Assembly (NCBI GenBank): GCA_964608265.1
Contig: CAZSNP010000008.1
Coordinates: 1-64,000 of the forward strand
Source of the DNA: JANWXR01 sp964608265
Lineage (GTDB): Bacteria; Chloroflexota; Anaerolineae; Anaerolineales; UBA6663
DNA length: 64,000 nucleotides
Reading direction: 5' to 3'
In this document: one piece after another, positions 40,320 through 50,915 of the stretch
How positions within the stretch are numbered: the first letter of the stretch is position 1
Layout of the letters: each line of letters starts with the position of its first letter
Made by a program: the position numbers and the translations under genes
The notes under the pieces: model-generated
Told to the model about the DNA's origin: nothing
What the model saw: only the letters and a program-made list of their open reading frames with translations
The model's database searches: none

Positions 40320-42416
40320 TTATCTGAGCGCCGTCACCGACACGGCCCAGGTCGCGAGACAGCCCTCTTCCACCACCAAGGCCACCGCGCCGCCGTCCAG
40401 GTCCGAATCGGTGTCCACGACATCGAACACCCGTTGACCGTTCACGCCGGCGCGCAACCGCCCTGTCTCCGTTTCCAAAGCGAGGCGGTACGGTTGCTCC
40501 AAGGCCCAGGCGAGCTCGGCCTCGGCCAAGGTCTGTTCGTGTTCCAGCACCTTCGTCAACCGCAACCTGCCACCGGCTGTGAGCAACAGTGAATAGTAAC
40601 GGCGCAGACCCTGCACACAGACGGCGATGCCGGCGGCCGAACACAGCAGCGGTTTGACCTCGGCCTCGAGGCGATACGCCCGCCACTCACGCGCACCCTG
40701 TGCGAGAAGCCCGCGCCCTTCGTTCTGGATCAGGCGGAACGGCTCCGGCCACTCGTGAGGAAATTGATCGACCGCACTCACCCACGCGCGACGCCACGCC
40801 GTGCCGGGTTCGGACGGGCGCCGAAACGTCACGGTGGGCGACCCGTCCCACGTCAGCGTGTCGAGGTACACCGTGCCCGGAGCGCTTGACTCGCCGCTCA
40901 CCTCCAGGCCGAGGGCGTGAATGGGCTGGCCATCGAGGTCGCCCACCGTCCACTGCAATTCATCGGCGCGCCCCGGCGCAAGCGTGACAGCCGGCCCCGA
41001 TACGCGGCGCGATTGATCGTTGGCCGCGTACACGCTGAGATACAGACCAACCTTCGCGGGCGCGAGGTTGCCCTCATCCGCGCCCAGGCGGGCGCGCACG
41101 GATTGGCCCGGATACAGGGTCGGCGACCCATGCAGAGGATAGCCGCCCATGTTCAAATCCTCCGGGCGGATGAAGGTGGGCGTTGAGGCGCGCAGCGGCT
41201 CGCCCGCAGCCTGAGGCCGGTAGCGCAACGCCAGGCTGCGCGCGCCGTTTGCGCTGTGCCCGGGCACGTTTTCGATCTGCAAGTTGGGCGAATGGGACTC
41301 AAATCCTTGTACCGCGCCCGGCGCTTCGAAGTGAAAGCGCGCCCCGCCCTTCGGCGCGATCGGCTCCGCACCGCGCAAACCCCGCCCGAGGTTCACGATC
41401 CGCACCGCCTCCTGCACCGCGTCGGTGATGCAGCGCGCGCCGTCGGCGGTGGGCAAATACAACCGGTCGGCCACCGGGCCGCGCCAATCCGGCCCGGCGT
41501 CCAGGCCCGCCAATCCATTCTTGATCCCCAGCACACAGCCGACGTTGCCGGAGTTGCAGTCGGTATCCCAGCCCGAGGTGTTGGTGATCATCAACGACTT
41601 CTGAAAGTCATCGTCGCCGTACAGCAGCCCGAGGTGGATGAGGGCGTGATTGGGGACGATGTGGCAGTTGCCGGGGAACCGGTCGTAGCCGTAGCGCGCG
41701 GCGATTTTCTCGCGGGCCACGCGCCAGTCGGTGATGCCGGCGCGCCACCCGCGCAGGTCGGCGATCAGGCGATAGATCACCGAATCCGGCGGGATGACGT
41801 TCACCGCCGCGTCGAGCAGCTTGTTCAAATCCGCCTCGACGAAGGCCAGCGCTTCGAGGGCGGCGATGACCTGCGCGCCGTAGATGGCTTCGCCGTCGTG
41901 GCTGACGCAGGCCGCTTTGCGCGCGAACTCGGCGGCCAGTTCCGGGTCGCCCGGCGCGATCATCCCCCAGCCGTCGATAAAAATCTGCGCGCCGATCTGT
42001 TCGGCCACCGTCTTGCCGTTGAGGGCCATCGAGCCGCTCTGCGGCGGGGCGAGGCCGCGCTTGAGCCGCACGTAAGCGGTGTGCTCGGTGGAGTTGCCGA
42101 AGCCGCCCCACCACAGGATGCTCTGGTTCGGCACGATGTAGTTGAGCCACGTCGCGCCGATCTGCGCCGGGGTCAGCCCGCGTCCGTTCGCGTAATCGCT
42201 CAGCGCGCGCAGAAAGGTGAACGTGCCGGTGACGTCGTCATCGGTGACGACGAGCGGCGTGCCGAACCGCTCGTGCACGTAGTAGCTGATCTCGCCCAGC
42301 TCGGCCGCGATGCGGTCGTAGGTCCAACCCTCGAAGGGGCGGCCCAGATACACGCCGATGAGTTTACCGAGCACGCCGGCGTAAACGCGCTCGAGATAAT
42401 CGGGAGGCAGGGGCAC
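40320..42416 (-). CDS. ADP-ribosylglycohydrolase-family protein with C-terminal carbohydrate-binding-like region
   Basis: The N-terminal ~370 residues carry the ADP-ribosylglycohydrolase fold: YAGVLGKLIGVYLGRPFEGW, VTDDDVTGTFTFLRAL, GDPELAAEFARKAACVSHDG and the C-terminal metal motif NTSGWDTDCNSGNVG. The remaining ~330 residues are beta-rich with no clear motif, perhaps a galactose-binding or concanavalin-like module. I place the start at GTG 42416 (VPLPPDYLERVY); the open frame extends to 42479 and would overlap the epimerase stop. ADP-ribosylglycohydrolases remove ADP-ribose from proteins, but such large fused members may be glycosidases. The substrate is unknown. Confidence 0.82.
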   Translation of the reverse strand: MPLPPDYLERVYAGVLGKLIGVYLGRPFEGWTYDRIAAELGEISYYVHERFGTPLVVTDDDVTGTFTFLRALSDYANGRGLTPAQIGATWLNYIVPNQSILWWGGFGNSTEHTAYVRLKRGLAPPQSGSMALNGKTVAEQIGAQIFIDGWGMIAPGDPELAAEFARKAACVSHDGEAIYGAQVIAALEALAFVEADLNKLLDAAVNVIPPDSVIYRLIADLRGWRAGITDWRVAREKIAARYGYDRFPGNCHIVPNHALIHLGLLYGDDDFQKSLMITNTSGWDTDCNSGNVGCVLGIKNGLAGLDAGPDWRGPVADRLYLPTADGARCITDAVQEAVRIVNLGRGLRGAEPIAPKGGARFHFEAPGAVQGFESHSPNLQIENVPGHSANGARSLALRYRPQAAGEPLRASTPTFIRPEDLNMGGYPLHGSPTLYPGQSVRARLGADEGNLAPAKVGLYLSVYAANDQSRRVSGPAVTLAPGRADELQWTVGDLDGQPIHALGLEVSGESSAPGTVYLDTLTWDGSPTVTFRRPSEPGTAWRRAWVSAVDQFPHEWPEPFRLIQNEGRGLLAQGAREWRAYRLEAEVKPLLCSAAGIAVCVQGLRRYYSLLLTAGGRLRLTKVLEHEQTLAEAELAWALEQPYRLALETETGRLRAGVNGQRVFDVVDTDSDLDGGAVALVVEEGCLATWAVSVTALR

Positions 42417-42459
42417 TGTCAGTTCGAGGCGTGGAAGCTCAAAGGCCTGGTAGCGGCGA

Positions 42460-43395
42460 CTACAGGCTGAGCGCCGCAAAGCGCGGGTCGCGGTCGAGCG
42501 TCAGGCGCAGGCCCGCGGCCAGTTGCGTCCTGGGCGTGAAGTTCAGTTTCTGCGCGGCCAGGGTCAGGTCGGCGCACATGCGCGATACCCCACCGTCGTC
42601 GGCTTTGGAATACAACACATCGAGGGTGCGGCCCGTGACTTCGGCGATGGCGCTCACCAAAGCGCGCCCGCTGGATTCCTGCCCGCTGCCGACGTTGATC
42701 GTCAGGCGGTCAATGGTCTGGGCCGTGGCGGCGGCGGCCAGGGCGTCCACGACATCATCCACATACACAAAGTCGCGGGTCTGCGAGCCATTGCCGTGCA
42801 CGACGAGCGACCCGCCGGTGAGGGCCTGCCGGATGAAGCGCGGGATGACGGGCGCGTGCACGGCCGGCAGCGGCTGGCCCGGCCCGTAGGCGTTGAAGAC
42901 GCGCAGCGACACCGTCTCGATGCCGACCAGCGCGCCGATGGTGCGGACGTAGTATTCGGCGGCCAGCTTGCTCACCGCGTACGGGCTGCGTGGGTTGGGC
43001 GGCAATGCTTCGTGGAAGGGAACCTGCTTTTGCTCTCCGTACACCGCGCCCGACGACACCAGCACCACGCGCTTCACGCCGGCGTCGCGCATCGCCTCCA
43101 TCACGCTCACCGTGCCGCCGACGTTGACGGCGTTGTACTCGCGCGGGTACAACACCGATTCGGGCACCGACACACGCGCCGCCAGATGGTAGACGCAGGC
43201 CACATCCTGCAGCAACGACCAGAGTTTGGGCCGGTCGTTGACATCCCCGCGCGTGAACGAGACGTGCGGCAGCAGCCGGGCCGGGTCACCGGCGGAAAGA
43301 TCATCCAACCCGCGGACGTTGTGCCCGGTCTGCGCGAGTCGATTGGCCAGCGCCGAGCCAAGAAACCCCGCTGCCCCGGTGACGAGGAAATTCAT
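42460..43395 (-). CDS. NAD-dependent epimerase/dehydratase (UDP-sugar epimerase type)
   Basis: This 311-residue extended SDR has MNFLVTGAAGFLGSALANRL (NAD-binding GxxGxxG), HLAARVSVPESVL, VLVSSGAVYGE, the catalytic YAVSK (Tyr and Lys) and RVFNAYGPGQPLP. It probably acts on a nucleotide sugar such as UDP-glucose or UDP-glucuronate for surface polysaccharide synthesis; the exact substrate cannot be read. ATG 43395 lies 9 nt after a minus-strand TATAAT (43410-43405) and has no Shine-Dalgarno, which suggests a leaderless or nearly leaderless transcript. It is divergent from the HExxH protein gene. Confidence 0.92.
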   Translation of the reverse strand: MNFLVTGAAGFLGSALANRLAQTGHNVRGLDDLSAGDPARLLPHVSFTRGDVNDRPKLWSLLQDVACVYHLAARVSVPESVLYPREYNAVNVGGTVSVMEAMRDAGVKRVVLVSSGAVYGEQKQVPFHEALPPNPRSPYAVSKLAAEYYVRTIGALVGIETVSLRVFNAYGPGQPLPAVHAPVIPRFIRQALTGGSLVVHGNGSQTRDFVYVDDVVDALAAAATAQTIDRLTINVGSGQESSGRALVSAIAEVTGRTLDVLYSKADDGGVSRMCADLTLAAQKLNFTPRTQLAAGLRLTLDRDPRFAALSL

Positions 43396-43404
43396 CGTGG
43401 CGAC

Positions 43405-43443
43405 ATTATACGTCCTTGCCCGCGGTCGCAGGCCTGTTATCAT
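43405..43443. promoter_or_regulatory. Divergent short-leader promoters between the epimerase and HExxH genes
   Basis: On the plus strand, TTGCCC (43416-43421), 16 bp and TATCAT (43438-43443) end 7 nt before ATG 43451. On the minus strand, TATAAT (43410-43405) ends 9 nt before ATG 43395. Neither gene has a Shine-Dalgarno. Confidence 0.65.
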
Positions 43444-43450
43444 CCCGGCC

Positions 43451-44749
43451 ATGTTACGGGCAACGCTGCGCCGGCTGTGGCGCGGCTTCGTGCGTCTGGT
43501 CGTCGCTGGTGTGTGCGCAATGGTGTTGCGGCTGGACACATACCTGCCGACCACGTTGCCGGAGCGCGTCCTCGGCTATACCGGCGGCATCGCTTTTGAC
43601 TTTGTGGCGTGGACGGTGCGCGCGGCGAGCGCGAAGATTCAGCAGGCGAGCGTGGATGAGCAGGCATATATGACCGAAGCGGATCGCGCCCAACCGGTGC
43701 GTGAGTTCTTCGACCTGCGCGCGCGCCTCAACCGGGTCGAGCGCGACATCGCCGAGCGGTATGCCGATCCCGACATCGCCGAGCCGGCAGCCGCGACCGC
43801 CGGGCTGCGCACCGAGGAGGCCGCGTTGCGCGCGCGGATGGCCGAACTGCAGCCGCTGGCCGAGGCGATCCTGCAAGAGCAGGTCGCGGTGCTGTGGGCC
43901 GAACAGGGCCTGGCGGTCGGCGGGCAACCCTTCCCCCCGCCCTCGTTTCAAATCACCCCGCTGCCTCTGGCGCTCATCGTCTCGCCGCGCAACGAGATCA
44001 AACAGGTGGCGGTGCAGATGATCAACGGGGGCCTGACGCTCGAGCAACAGGTCGCGCTCGAAGACCGGGTGGCGCAGGGCCTCGACGTCTCAACCCTCGT
44101 CACGCCGGTGGGCGGCATCGGCACGTACCCGGCGATGGTGGCTCAGGTCGGCGATTTGAACTGGATTGCGGGGACGACGGCGCACGAGTGGGCGCACAAC
44201 TATCTCACGCTGCGCCCCCTGGGGTTGTTGTACGATGCCACGCCCGAGCTGCGCACCATGAACGAGACCGCCGCGCAACTCGTCGGTGATGAAGTCGGCG
44301 CGCTGCTCATGCGGCGTTACTACCCCGACCTCGCCCCGGCCCCGCCCGGCTTCCGCAACTTCATTGACCGCTCGTTGCCGCCCGAGGCCCGGCCAACGGG
44401 CCGGCCCGGCTTCGACTTTCGGGCCGAGATGCGCGTGACGCGGGTGCGGGCGGATGAACTGCTGGCCCAGGGCAGGATCGCTGAGGCCGAGGCGTACATG
44501 GAGCAGCGGCGCGCGGTGTTCTGGGAGAACGGCTACCGCATCCGCAAACTCAATCAGGCCTACTTCGCCTTCCATGGCGCGTACAACGGGTCGCCGGGCG
44601 GCGGGGCCTCGGGCGCGGACCCGGTCGGCCCGGCGGTGCGATTGCTGCGCCGCCGCAGCGCCAGCGCCGCCGATTTTCTGCAAACGTTGGCGTGGTTCAC
44701 GAGCGTAGAGCAATTGCGCAGTTATCTGGGGTTGCCGCTCGAGCCGTGA
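43451..44749 (+). CDS. Membrane-anchored putative zinc metallopeptidase (HExxH), unknown family
   Basis: This 432-residue protein has an N-terminal hydrophobic helix (about 12-30), then a soluble part with helical, charged segments (about 70-150). The motif TTAHEWAHNYL has H245, E246 and H249. A downstream Glu in MNETAAQLVGDEVG (E272) could be the third zinc ligand, as in gluzincins. No known peptidase family is recognised beyond this. The start at ATG 43451 is set by a promoter whose TATCAT ends 7 nt upstream. In-frame codons farther upstream lie inside the divergent promoter and epimerase start. The substrate is unknown. Confidence 0.75.
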   Translation: MLRATLRRLWRGFVRLVVAGVCAMVLRLDTYLPTTLPERVLGYTGGIAFDFVAWTVRAASAKIQQASVDEQAYMTEADRAQPVREFFDLRARLNRVERDIAERYADPDIAEPAAATAGLRTEEAALRARMAELQPLAEAILQEQVAVLWAEQGLAVGGQPFPPPSFQITPLPLALIVSPRNEIKQVAVQMINGGLTLEQQVALEDRVAQGLDVSTLVTPVGGIGTYPAMVAQVGDLNWIAGTTAHEWAHNYLTLRPLGLLYDATPELRTMNETAAQLVGDEVGALLMRRYYPDLAPAPPGFRNFIDRSLPPEARPTGRPGFDFRAEMRVTRVRADELLAQGRIAEAEAYMEQRRAVFWENGYRIRKLNQAYFAFHGAYNGSPGGGASGADPVGPAVRLLRRRSASAADFLQTLAWFTSVEQLRSYLGLPLEP

Positions 44750-44768
44750 TGTAGATGGGCGCAAGGTA

Positions 44769-44789
44769 GTCGCGGATTGCATCCGCGAC
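44769..44789. terminator. Hairpin between converging genes
   Basis: GTCGCGGAT (44769-44777) pairs perfectly with ATCCGCGAC (44781-44789) around TGC. A second short hairpin, CCGCGACCGATCGCGG, follows. The site separates two convergent genes and probably serves as a terminator, though T-runs are absent. Confidence 0.5.
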
Positions 44790-44818
44790 CCGCGACCGAT
44801 CGCGGCTACAAGTCGCTG

Positions 44819-45940
44819 CTAGAAATTCCCGCCGTCGAGCAACGCGTACAAATCCCCCGCCACGACGCCGTGGCCGCCGAGCACGACGGGGATGGGGGCG
44901 TGGATCGCCGCCTGCGTGAGCGCGCGCAAGCGTTCGTCGCCGATCAACTCCGGCTGGCCGGCGTCGGAGGCATAGCGCTCGCCGGCGTCGGGCCAGGCGT
45001 TGAGGTGCGCCAGCGCCACGCGCGTATCGAAGAAAACGGCATCGGCCATCTCGCCCAGCTCGGCGAAAAAGGCCTCCGGCCCGACGCCCCACATATGCGT
45101 CGCCACCACCGAGCGCACCTGCCCGGCCGCCTGCCGCCCGCTGGCCGTCATGCCGCGTTCCTCCGACAGCACCCGCGTCCAGCAGCGCGTGCGTGACTCG
45201 AGGTGATGCCACACCGACGACGAGACGCGCCCGATCAACGTGATGCGGCCGCCCGGCGTGGAGAGCGCGCGTTGCGCCGAACGCCACAGCGCCTGCATCG
45301 CCACCGGCACCGGTTGCTCATCGAAGAACGCCGCCAGCCCCGGCGCGAGTTGGCGCAGGCGGGGATGCAGGCTGAGGGCGAACAAATCCGCCGGGGTGTC
45401 GATATCGGCGCGGGTGGCGGCCTCGGCGGGCAGGCTGCGGATGTCGACCTCGGCCTCGAACTTGAGCACGGGCGCAAGCATGTTGTCACGCTCCAGCCGG
45501 TGGGTGCGCGCGCGGATGGCGTCGGCGCAGTTGAAGATCAGCCAATCCGATGACAGCAGGTTGTTGGTGATGGCTTGCGGCCCGTGGAGGCGGCCAACGG
45601 CGGCCACGCTCTCGGCCAACGTCGCCGAGGGGAGCAACGGCGCGCAGCCCGCGCCGAAGTAGGCGTAGGCCTCGGCCGGGTAGGCCGTCGTCAGCGCGGC
45701 GAGCCGCCGCCCGAAGTGAAACGGCTGCGTGCGTGAGTCCACATCCCACGTCACCGGCCAATCGCGATGGGCCTCAGCCAGTTGAGGTGAGTGGGTGGCG
45801 ATGATACAGCGGCCGACCTCAGGCAGAGCAGCCAGCGTGCGGAGCAGATCGCCGGCGGTTGCCACGCGCGCGCCCATCACCCACTGCTCGAGCGGTGATC
45901 GGCCTTCGCTCCCGATGAAGATGAAAGCGTTGAGGGGCAT
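44819..45940 (-). CDS. Putative nucleotidyltransferase-like (GT-A fold) protein
   Basis: This 373-residue protein begins MPLNAFIFIG at ATG 45940. Its order of motifs (short hydrophobic strand, ATHSPQLAEAH, APLLPSATLAESVAAV, LIFNCADAIRAR and ADIDTPADLFAL) recalls NTP-transferase/MobA-like enzymes, where DIDTP closes the nucleotide-binding half. The C-terminal half (ITLIGRVSSSVWHHLES, TRVLSEERGM) is unfamiliar and could be a separate domain. I do not recognise a specific activity. It is transcribed away from the HExxH gene and ends 36 bp upstream of the hibernation factor on the minus strand. Confidence 0.55.
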   Translation of the reverse strand: MPLNAFIFIGSEGRSPLEQWVMGARVATAGDLLRTLAALPEVGRCIIATHSPQLAEAHRDWPVTWDVDSRTQPFHFGRRLAALTTAYPAEAYAYFGAGCAPLLPSATLAESVAAVGRLHGPQAITNNLLSSDWLIFNCADAIRARTHRLERDNMLAPVLKFEAEVDIRSLPAEAATRADIDTPADLFALSLHPRLRQLAPGLAAFFDEQPVPVAMQALWRSAQRALSTPGGRITLIGRVSSSVWHHLESRTRCWTRVLSEERGMTASGRQAAGQVRSVVATHMWGVGPEAFFAELGEMADAVFFDTRVALAHLNAWPDAGERYASDAGQPELIGDERLRALTQAAIHAPIPVVLGGHGVVAGDLYALLDGGNF

Positions 45941-45976
45941 GGCGGTATGGGCACGGCAGGCCGTGCCCATCGCCCG

Positions 45977-46555
45977 TTATCCAATCTCAGGGTCAATCAA
46001 TCCCAGGTTGCCGTCGCGCCGGCGGTAGAGGACGTTGACGCGGTTGCATTCCGAATTGAAGAAGACGAAGAAGTCGTCGTGGCTGACGAGCTGCATCTGC
46101 TCGATGGCCTCGGCCTCGTTCATCGGCGTGAGGAGGAATTTCTTGCGCCGCATCACGACGACCGAGGGCTCGTCCTCCGCCTCGGTGACCGGCGCGGTCG
46201 CCTCCGGCTCGAGGGCCAGTTCGGCGGCGCTGTGCCCATCGCCGCGCCCGTGGTAGCGTTTGCCTTTGTAGCGCTCAATCTGCCGATTCATTTTCTCAAG
46301 CACCGTATCAATGGCGGCGAACAGATCGCTGTGGCGCTCCTCGGCGCGCAGCACGGTGCCTTTGAGGGGGATGGTGAGTTGCGCCACGTAGCGATCGCCC
46401 GAAGCGCGCGCGCTCTTGAGTTCGGTCAGTTCGATGCGCGCCTCGCGAATGACCGGCAGATAACGGTCGAGCTTGCCGACCTTCTTTTCGACATACTCCT
46501 GTACCTTCGGCTTGATGTCCATCTCGCGACCGTGCACGGCAACTGAAACTGTCAT
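45977..46555 (-). CDS. hpf: Long-form ribosome hibernation promoting factor
   Basis: This 192-residue protein binds 30S subunits and dimerises ribosomes into inactive 100S particles in starving cells. The N-terminal domain (VSVAVHGREMDIKPKVQEYV, KLDRYLPVI, LRAEERHSDLFAAIDTVLEK) is followed by a linker and a C-terminal dimerisation domain (VVMRRKKFLLTPMNEAEAIEQM, FFVFFNSECNRVNVLYRRRDG). The long form is usual in bacteria lacking RMF. ATG 46555 is preceded by GGAGG and overlaps the comF stop (ATGA), so comF and hpf are co-translated. Confidence 0.95.
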   Translation of the reverse strand: MTVSVAVHGREMDIKPKVQEYVEKKVGKLDRYLPVIREARIELTELKSARASGDRYVAQLTIPLKGTVLRAEERHSDLFAAIDTVLEKMNRQIERYKGKRYHGRGDGHSAAELALEPEATAPVTEAEDEPSVVVMRRKKFLLTPMNEAEAIEQMQLVSHDDFFVFFNSECNRVNVLYRRRDGNLGLIDPEIG

Positions 46556-47337
46556 ACGACCTCCAAGGGGGGTTGAGTGGCGGCGCCAGTTCGGACGGCG
46601 CGCGCGCGCCCGAGGGTGAAGCCCCACACCTGCGTCGCGCCGGCCTGGGCCAGCGCTGCGGCGCAAGCCGCCAGGGTTGCGCCGGTGGTACACACATCGT
46701 CGATCAACACACATGCCCGGCCCCGCACCGCCGGCGCGTCGGCCCGAAACGCAGCCTGCACGTTCGACTGCCGCTCATTCACCGACAGGCCGACCTGCGT
46801 GCGCGTGTGCCGGACGCGCCGCAACGCGCCGGGGCGACAGGGCAAAGCGATCAACTCGGCAAAGCCGCGCGCGAGCAGGGCGGCTTGATTGTAGCCACGC
46901 TCACGCAGTCGTTCTGAGGAAAGGGGCACGGGGATCACGATCTCACCGGGCAGCGCCAGCCGGAGCCAGGCCTCGGCCAGCACCTCGGCCAGCGTATCCG
47001 CCAGAATCATATCGCGGCTGTATTTTAGCCGATGGAGGGCGTGTTGCAGCGGGCCTTCGAAGAACGCCGCCGAGCGGAGGCCGGTGAGCGACCGCATGTC
47101 GGGATGGTGATTGAGGCAACGACCGCCGGCCTCGAGCGGGTAGCCGCACGCCTCGCACACCGGCGCCGCCAGCCAGGCCAGCCCGGCGCGACAGCGCGCG
47201 CAAAACCGCTGGCCGCTGCGGGCACAGCCGCCACACCGAGGCGGGAAGAGCACATCCACCCCGGCCCACAGCCATTGGCGAACGGTGTACGCCCAATGCG
47301 GACGCGCCGCACGGGGACGTAGCGGCGCGGTCAGCAT
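46552..47337 (-). CDS. comF: ComF-family phosphoribosyltransferase-like protein
   Basis: This 261-residue protein has an N-terminal four-cysteine zinc-binding module (FPPRCGGCARSGQRFCARC). A type I phosphoribosyltransferase domain includes the PRPP-like motif CVLIDDVCTTGATL and VPVPLSSERLRERGYNQA. ComF proteins are needed for DNA uptake in competent bacteria, where they bind single-stranded DNA-processing factors. The adjacent tad genes suggest an extracellular appendage, but no other competence genes are visible. The stop overlaps the hpf start. Confidence 0.9.
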   Translation of the reverse strand: MLTAPLRPRAARPHWAYTVRQWLWAGVDVLFPPRCGGCARSGQRFCARCRAGLAWLAAPVCEACGYPLEAGGRCLNHHPDMRSLTGLRSAAFFEGPLQHALHRLKYSRDMILADTLAEVLAEAWLRLALPGEIVIPVPLSSERLRERGYNQAALLARGFAELIALPCRPGALRRVRHTRTQVGLSVNERQSNVQAAFRADAPAVRGRACVLIDDVCTTGATLAACAAALAQAGATQVWGFTLGRARAVRTGAATQPPLEVV

Positions 47338-47445
47338 CAGCGTGCGATTTGGAATTGGCTGAAGAATGTATGCATGCGCAAACCCACTGGCAAAGCTCGA
47401 GAGTCTGCGGGGCGCGCCACGGCGCGCGGTCGAGCGCTGGCGGGA

Positions 47446-48420
47446 CTAGCCGCCGAGGAAGCCCAGGCCAAACTGGCGCGCCACCTGCAGGGCCGCCGGT
47501 CCTAACAGCACGATGTAAATGGATGGGAAGATCAGGAACGCCAGCGGGATGAGCATCTTGATCGGAGCCTCGTGCGCCTTCTTCTCGGCGCGCTGGCGGC
47601 GGCGCACCCGCATCTGATCCGACTGAATGCGGAGCACCTTGGCCATGCTCACGCCGAGTTGATCGGCCTGGATGAGCGCGGCGACGAAGCTGGTCATATC
47701 CGGCACGCCCATCCGGTCGGCCATATCGCGCAATGCCTCGCGGCGCAGCTTGCCCAACCGAATCTCCTGGATGCAGCGCGCGAAGGCCAGGGCCAGTTCG
47801 TTCTCCCACTTCTCGCTCACGCGTTGCATCGCCTGATCGAAACCGAGGCCGGCCTCGACGCAGACCGTGAGCAGGTCGAGCGCGTCGGGCATGGATTTGA
47901 TGATGCCATCCTGCCGCCGCCGGATGCGGCTGCCGAGCAACAGGGTGGGGATGTAAAAGCCGAGCAGCGCGGCCACCGCCGCCGAGATCAACACTTTGGG
48001 CACGCCCGAGCGGAACGAGAAAAAGAAGTTCGGGTCAGCGGAGATGAAGCCCAGCAGGATGACGAAGCCGCCGAAGAAGATCGCGGCGATGATGCGGGCC
48101 GCGTAAAACGTCACCGGATCGATGCCGCGCGGGTTCCCGGCCAGATCGAGCTGGTGCTGAATCGATTGCAGCGAAGCCTGCGGCGTGAAGCGCAACACAA
48201 ACTCGCCCAGCCGGCGCAGGGTGGGCAGGATGACGCGCTCCGAGAAGGGCTGCGACATCTCGATCTCTTCGAGGGAGACCGGCCGGTCGCGGGTGGAGTA
48301 TTCAGCCAGCCGCGCCTGCAACGGGTCATCGGCCGATTGCGCCCGCCGCCCCACGAGCACCAGGGCGATGGCAACGACGATGACGACGACGAGTCCGATG
48401 ATGAGGAAAGTTGGGTTCAT
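47446..48420 (-). CDS. tadC: Tad pilus platform protein TadC
   Basis: This 324-residue inner-membrane protein of the type II secretion F domain family has an N-terminal helix (MNPTFLIIGLVVVIVVAIAL). Further helices lie at about 100-150 and 285-310, and the T2SF-domain motif is DALDLLTVCVEAGLGFDQAM. ATG 48420 gives the family length. With TadB it forms the platform that the TadA ATPase acts on. It is the last gene of the tad operon; no pilin gene follows it. Confidence 0.93.
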   Translation of the reverse strand: MNPTFLIIGLVVVIVVAIALVLVGRRAQSADDPLQARLAEYSTRDRPVSLEEIEMSQPFSERVILPTLRRLGEFVLRFTPQASLQSIQHQLDLAGNPRGIDPVTFYAARIIAAIFFGGFVILLGFISADPNFFFSFRSGVPKVLISAAVAALLGFYIPTLLLGSRIRRRQDGIIKSMPDALDLLTVCVEAGLGFDQAMQRVSEKWENELALAFARCIQEIRLGKLRREALRDMADRMGVPDMTSFVAALIQADQLGVSMAKVLRIQSDQMRVRRRQRAEKKAHEAPIKMLIPLAFLIFPSIYIVLLGPAALQVARQFGLGFLGG

Positions 48421-48433
48421 ACCGGCGCCTCGT

Positions 48434-49408
48434 TCAGACTTCGATATCAACGATCTTCATCACGGCGGCCCAGCCCACGATGATGAGCACGGCGGCCAGC
48501 GCCAGGGCGCCATAGCCGCACAGCCAGAAGCTGTCGGCGATGAAGAACTGGCCCATGTAGTCGGGGTTGAGGACATACAGCAAAATACCCAGGCCGACCG
48601 GCAACAGCGAGATGACGATGCCCGTCATGCGGCCCTGCGCCGTGAGCGTTTCGATTTCGCCGCGGATGCGGATGCGCTCGCGGATGGTGAAGCTGATGGT
48701 GTCGAGGATTTCGGCCAGGTTGCCGCCCACCTCGCGTTGCACATTCATCGCGGTGACGACGAAGTCAAGGTCTTTGCTGGGGATGCGCCGGGTGAGGTTG
48801 GCCAGCGCCGCATCCGGCGGCAGGCCGAGTTGCATCTCCTGCACCACGCGCCGGAACTCCACCGAGATCGGCGGAGGCAGCTCACGGCTGACAGCCTCGA
48901 GGGCCTGCGTCACGCTATAACCGGCGCGCAACCCGTTGACGATCAGGTTGAGCATATCGGGCAATTGCGAGTCGAAGCGGTTGAGGCGCGAGCGCTGCTG
49001 GCTGCCGACATAGATGCGCGGGAGGAACAGCCCGATGGCGCCGACGATGACCCCGGCAATAATGTTCTGCCGCAGAAAGGCGGTGATGAAGCCGAGGCCC
49101 AGGGCCAGGATGAGGTGCAGGGCGAGATACTCGCCGACCGTGATCTTGAGGTCGGCGCGCGCCAGATCGCGCGCAATGCCCTCCGCAAAACTGCGGCCGG
49201 CCAGCGCGCGGTTGATGCCCTCGATGAGGAAGCCGGGCCGCGGCCCCGAATCCGCCGCCGGGATGGTGGCGACCTGCCCGCCCTGGGTCAGTTCGCCCAG
49301 CCGGGCCTCCGCCGCCGACTGGCGACGATAGGTGAAGATGAGCGCGCCGATGCCCAGGCCCCACACCACAACCAGAAAGGCAATGATGCCGAAGACGACA
49401 GGTGTCAT
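48434..49408 (-). CDS. tadB: Tad pilus platform protein TadB
   Basis: This 324-residue T2SF-domain membrane protein starts MTPVVFGIIAFLVVVWGLG (first helix). The domain motif is LPDMLNLIVNGLRAGYSVTQAL, and RELPPPISVEFRRVVQEMQLG is a typical TadB segment. GGAGG precedes ATG 49408. It follows tadA by 23 bp and precedes tadC by 13 bp, so they are one transcription unit. It partners TadC in the pilus assembly platform. Confidence 0.94.
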   Translation of the reverse strand: MTPVVFGIIAFLVVVWGLGIGALIFTYRRQSAAEARLGELTQGGQVATIPAADSGPRPGFLIEGINRALAGRSFAEGIARDLARADLKITVGEYLALHLILALGLGFITAFLRQNIIAGVIVGAIGLFLPRIYVGSQQRSRLNRFDSQLPDMLNLIVNGLRAGYSVTQALEAVSRELPPPISVEFRRVVQEMQLGLPPDAALANLTRRIPSKDLDFVVTAMNVQREVGGNLAEILDTISFTIRERIRIRGEIETLTAQGRMTGIVISLLPVGLGILLYVLNPDYMGQFFIADSFWLCGYGALALAAVLIIVGWAAVMKIVDIEV

Positions 49409-49431
49409 TGGGTTCGCCTCCTGAGCAACGT

Positions 49432-50877
<1,446 letters not shown>

Positions 50878-50915
50878 TTACCACCTCGTCTTGAGCCAGC
50901 CTGACACAATTATAG

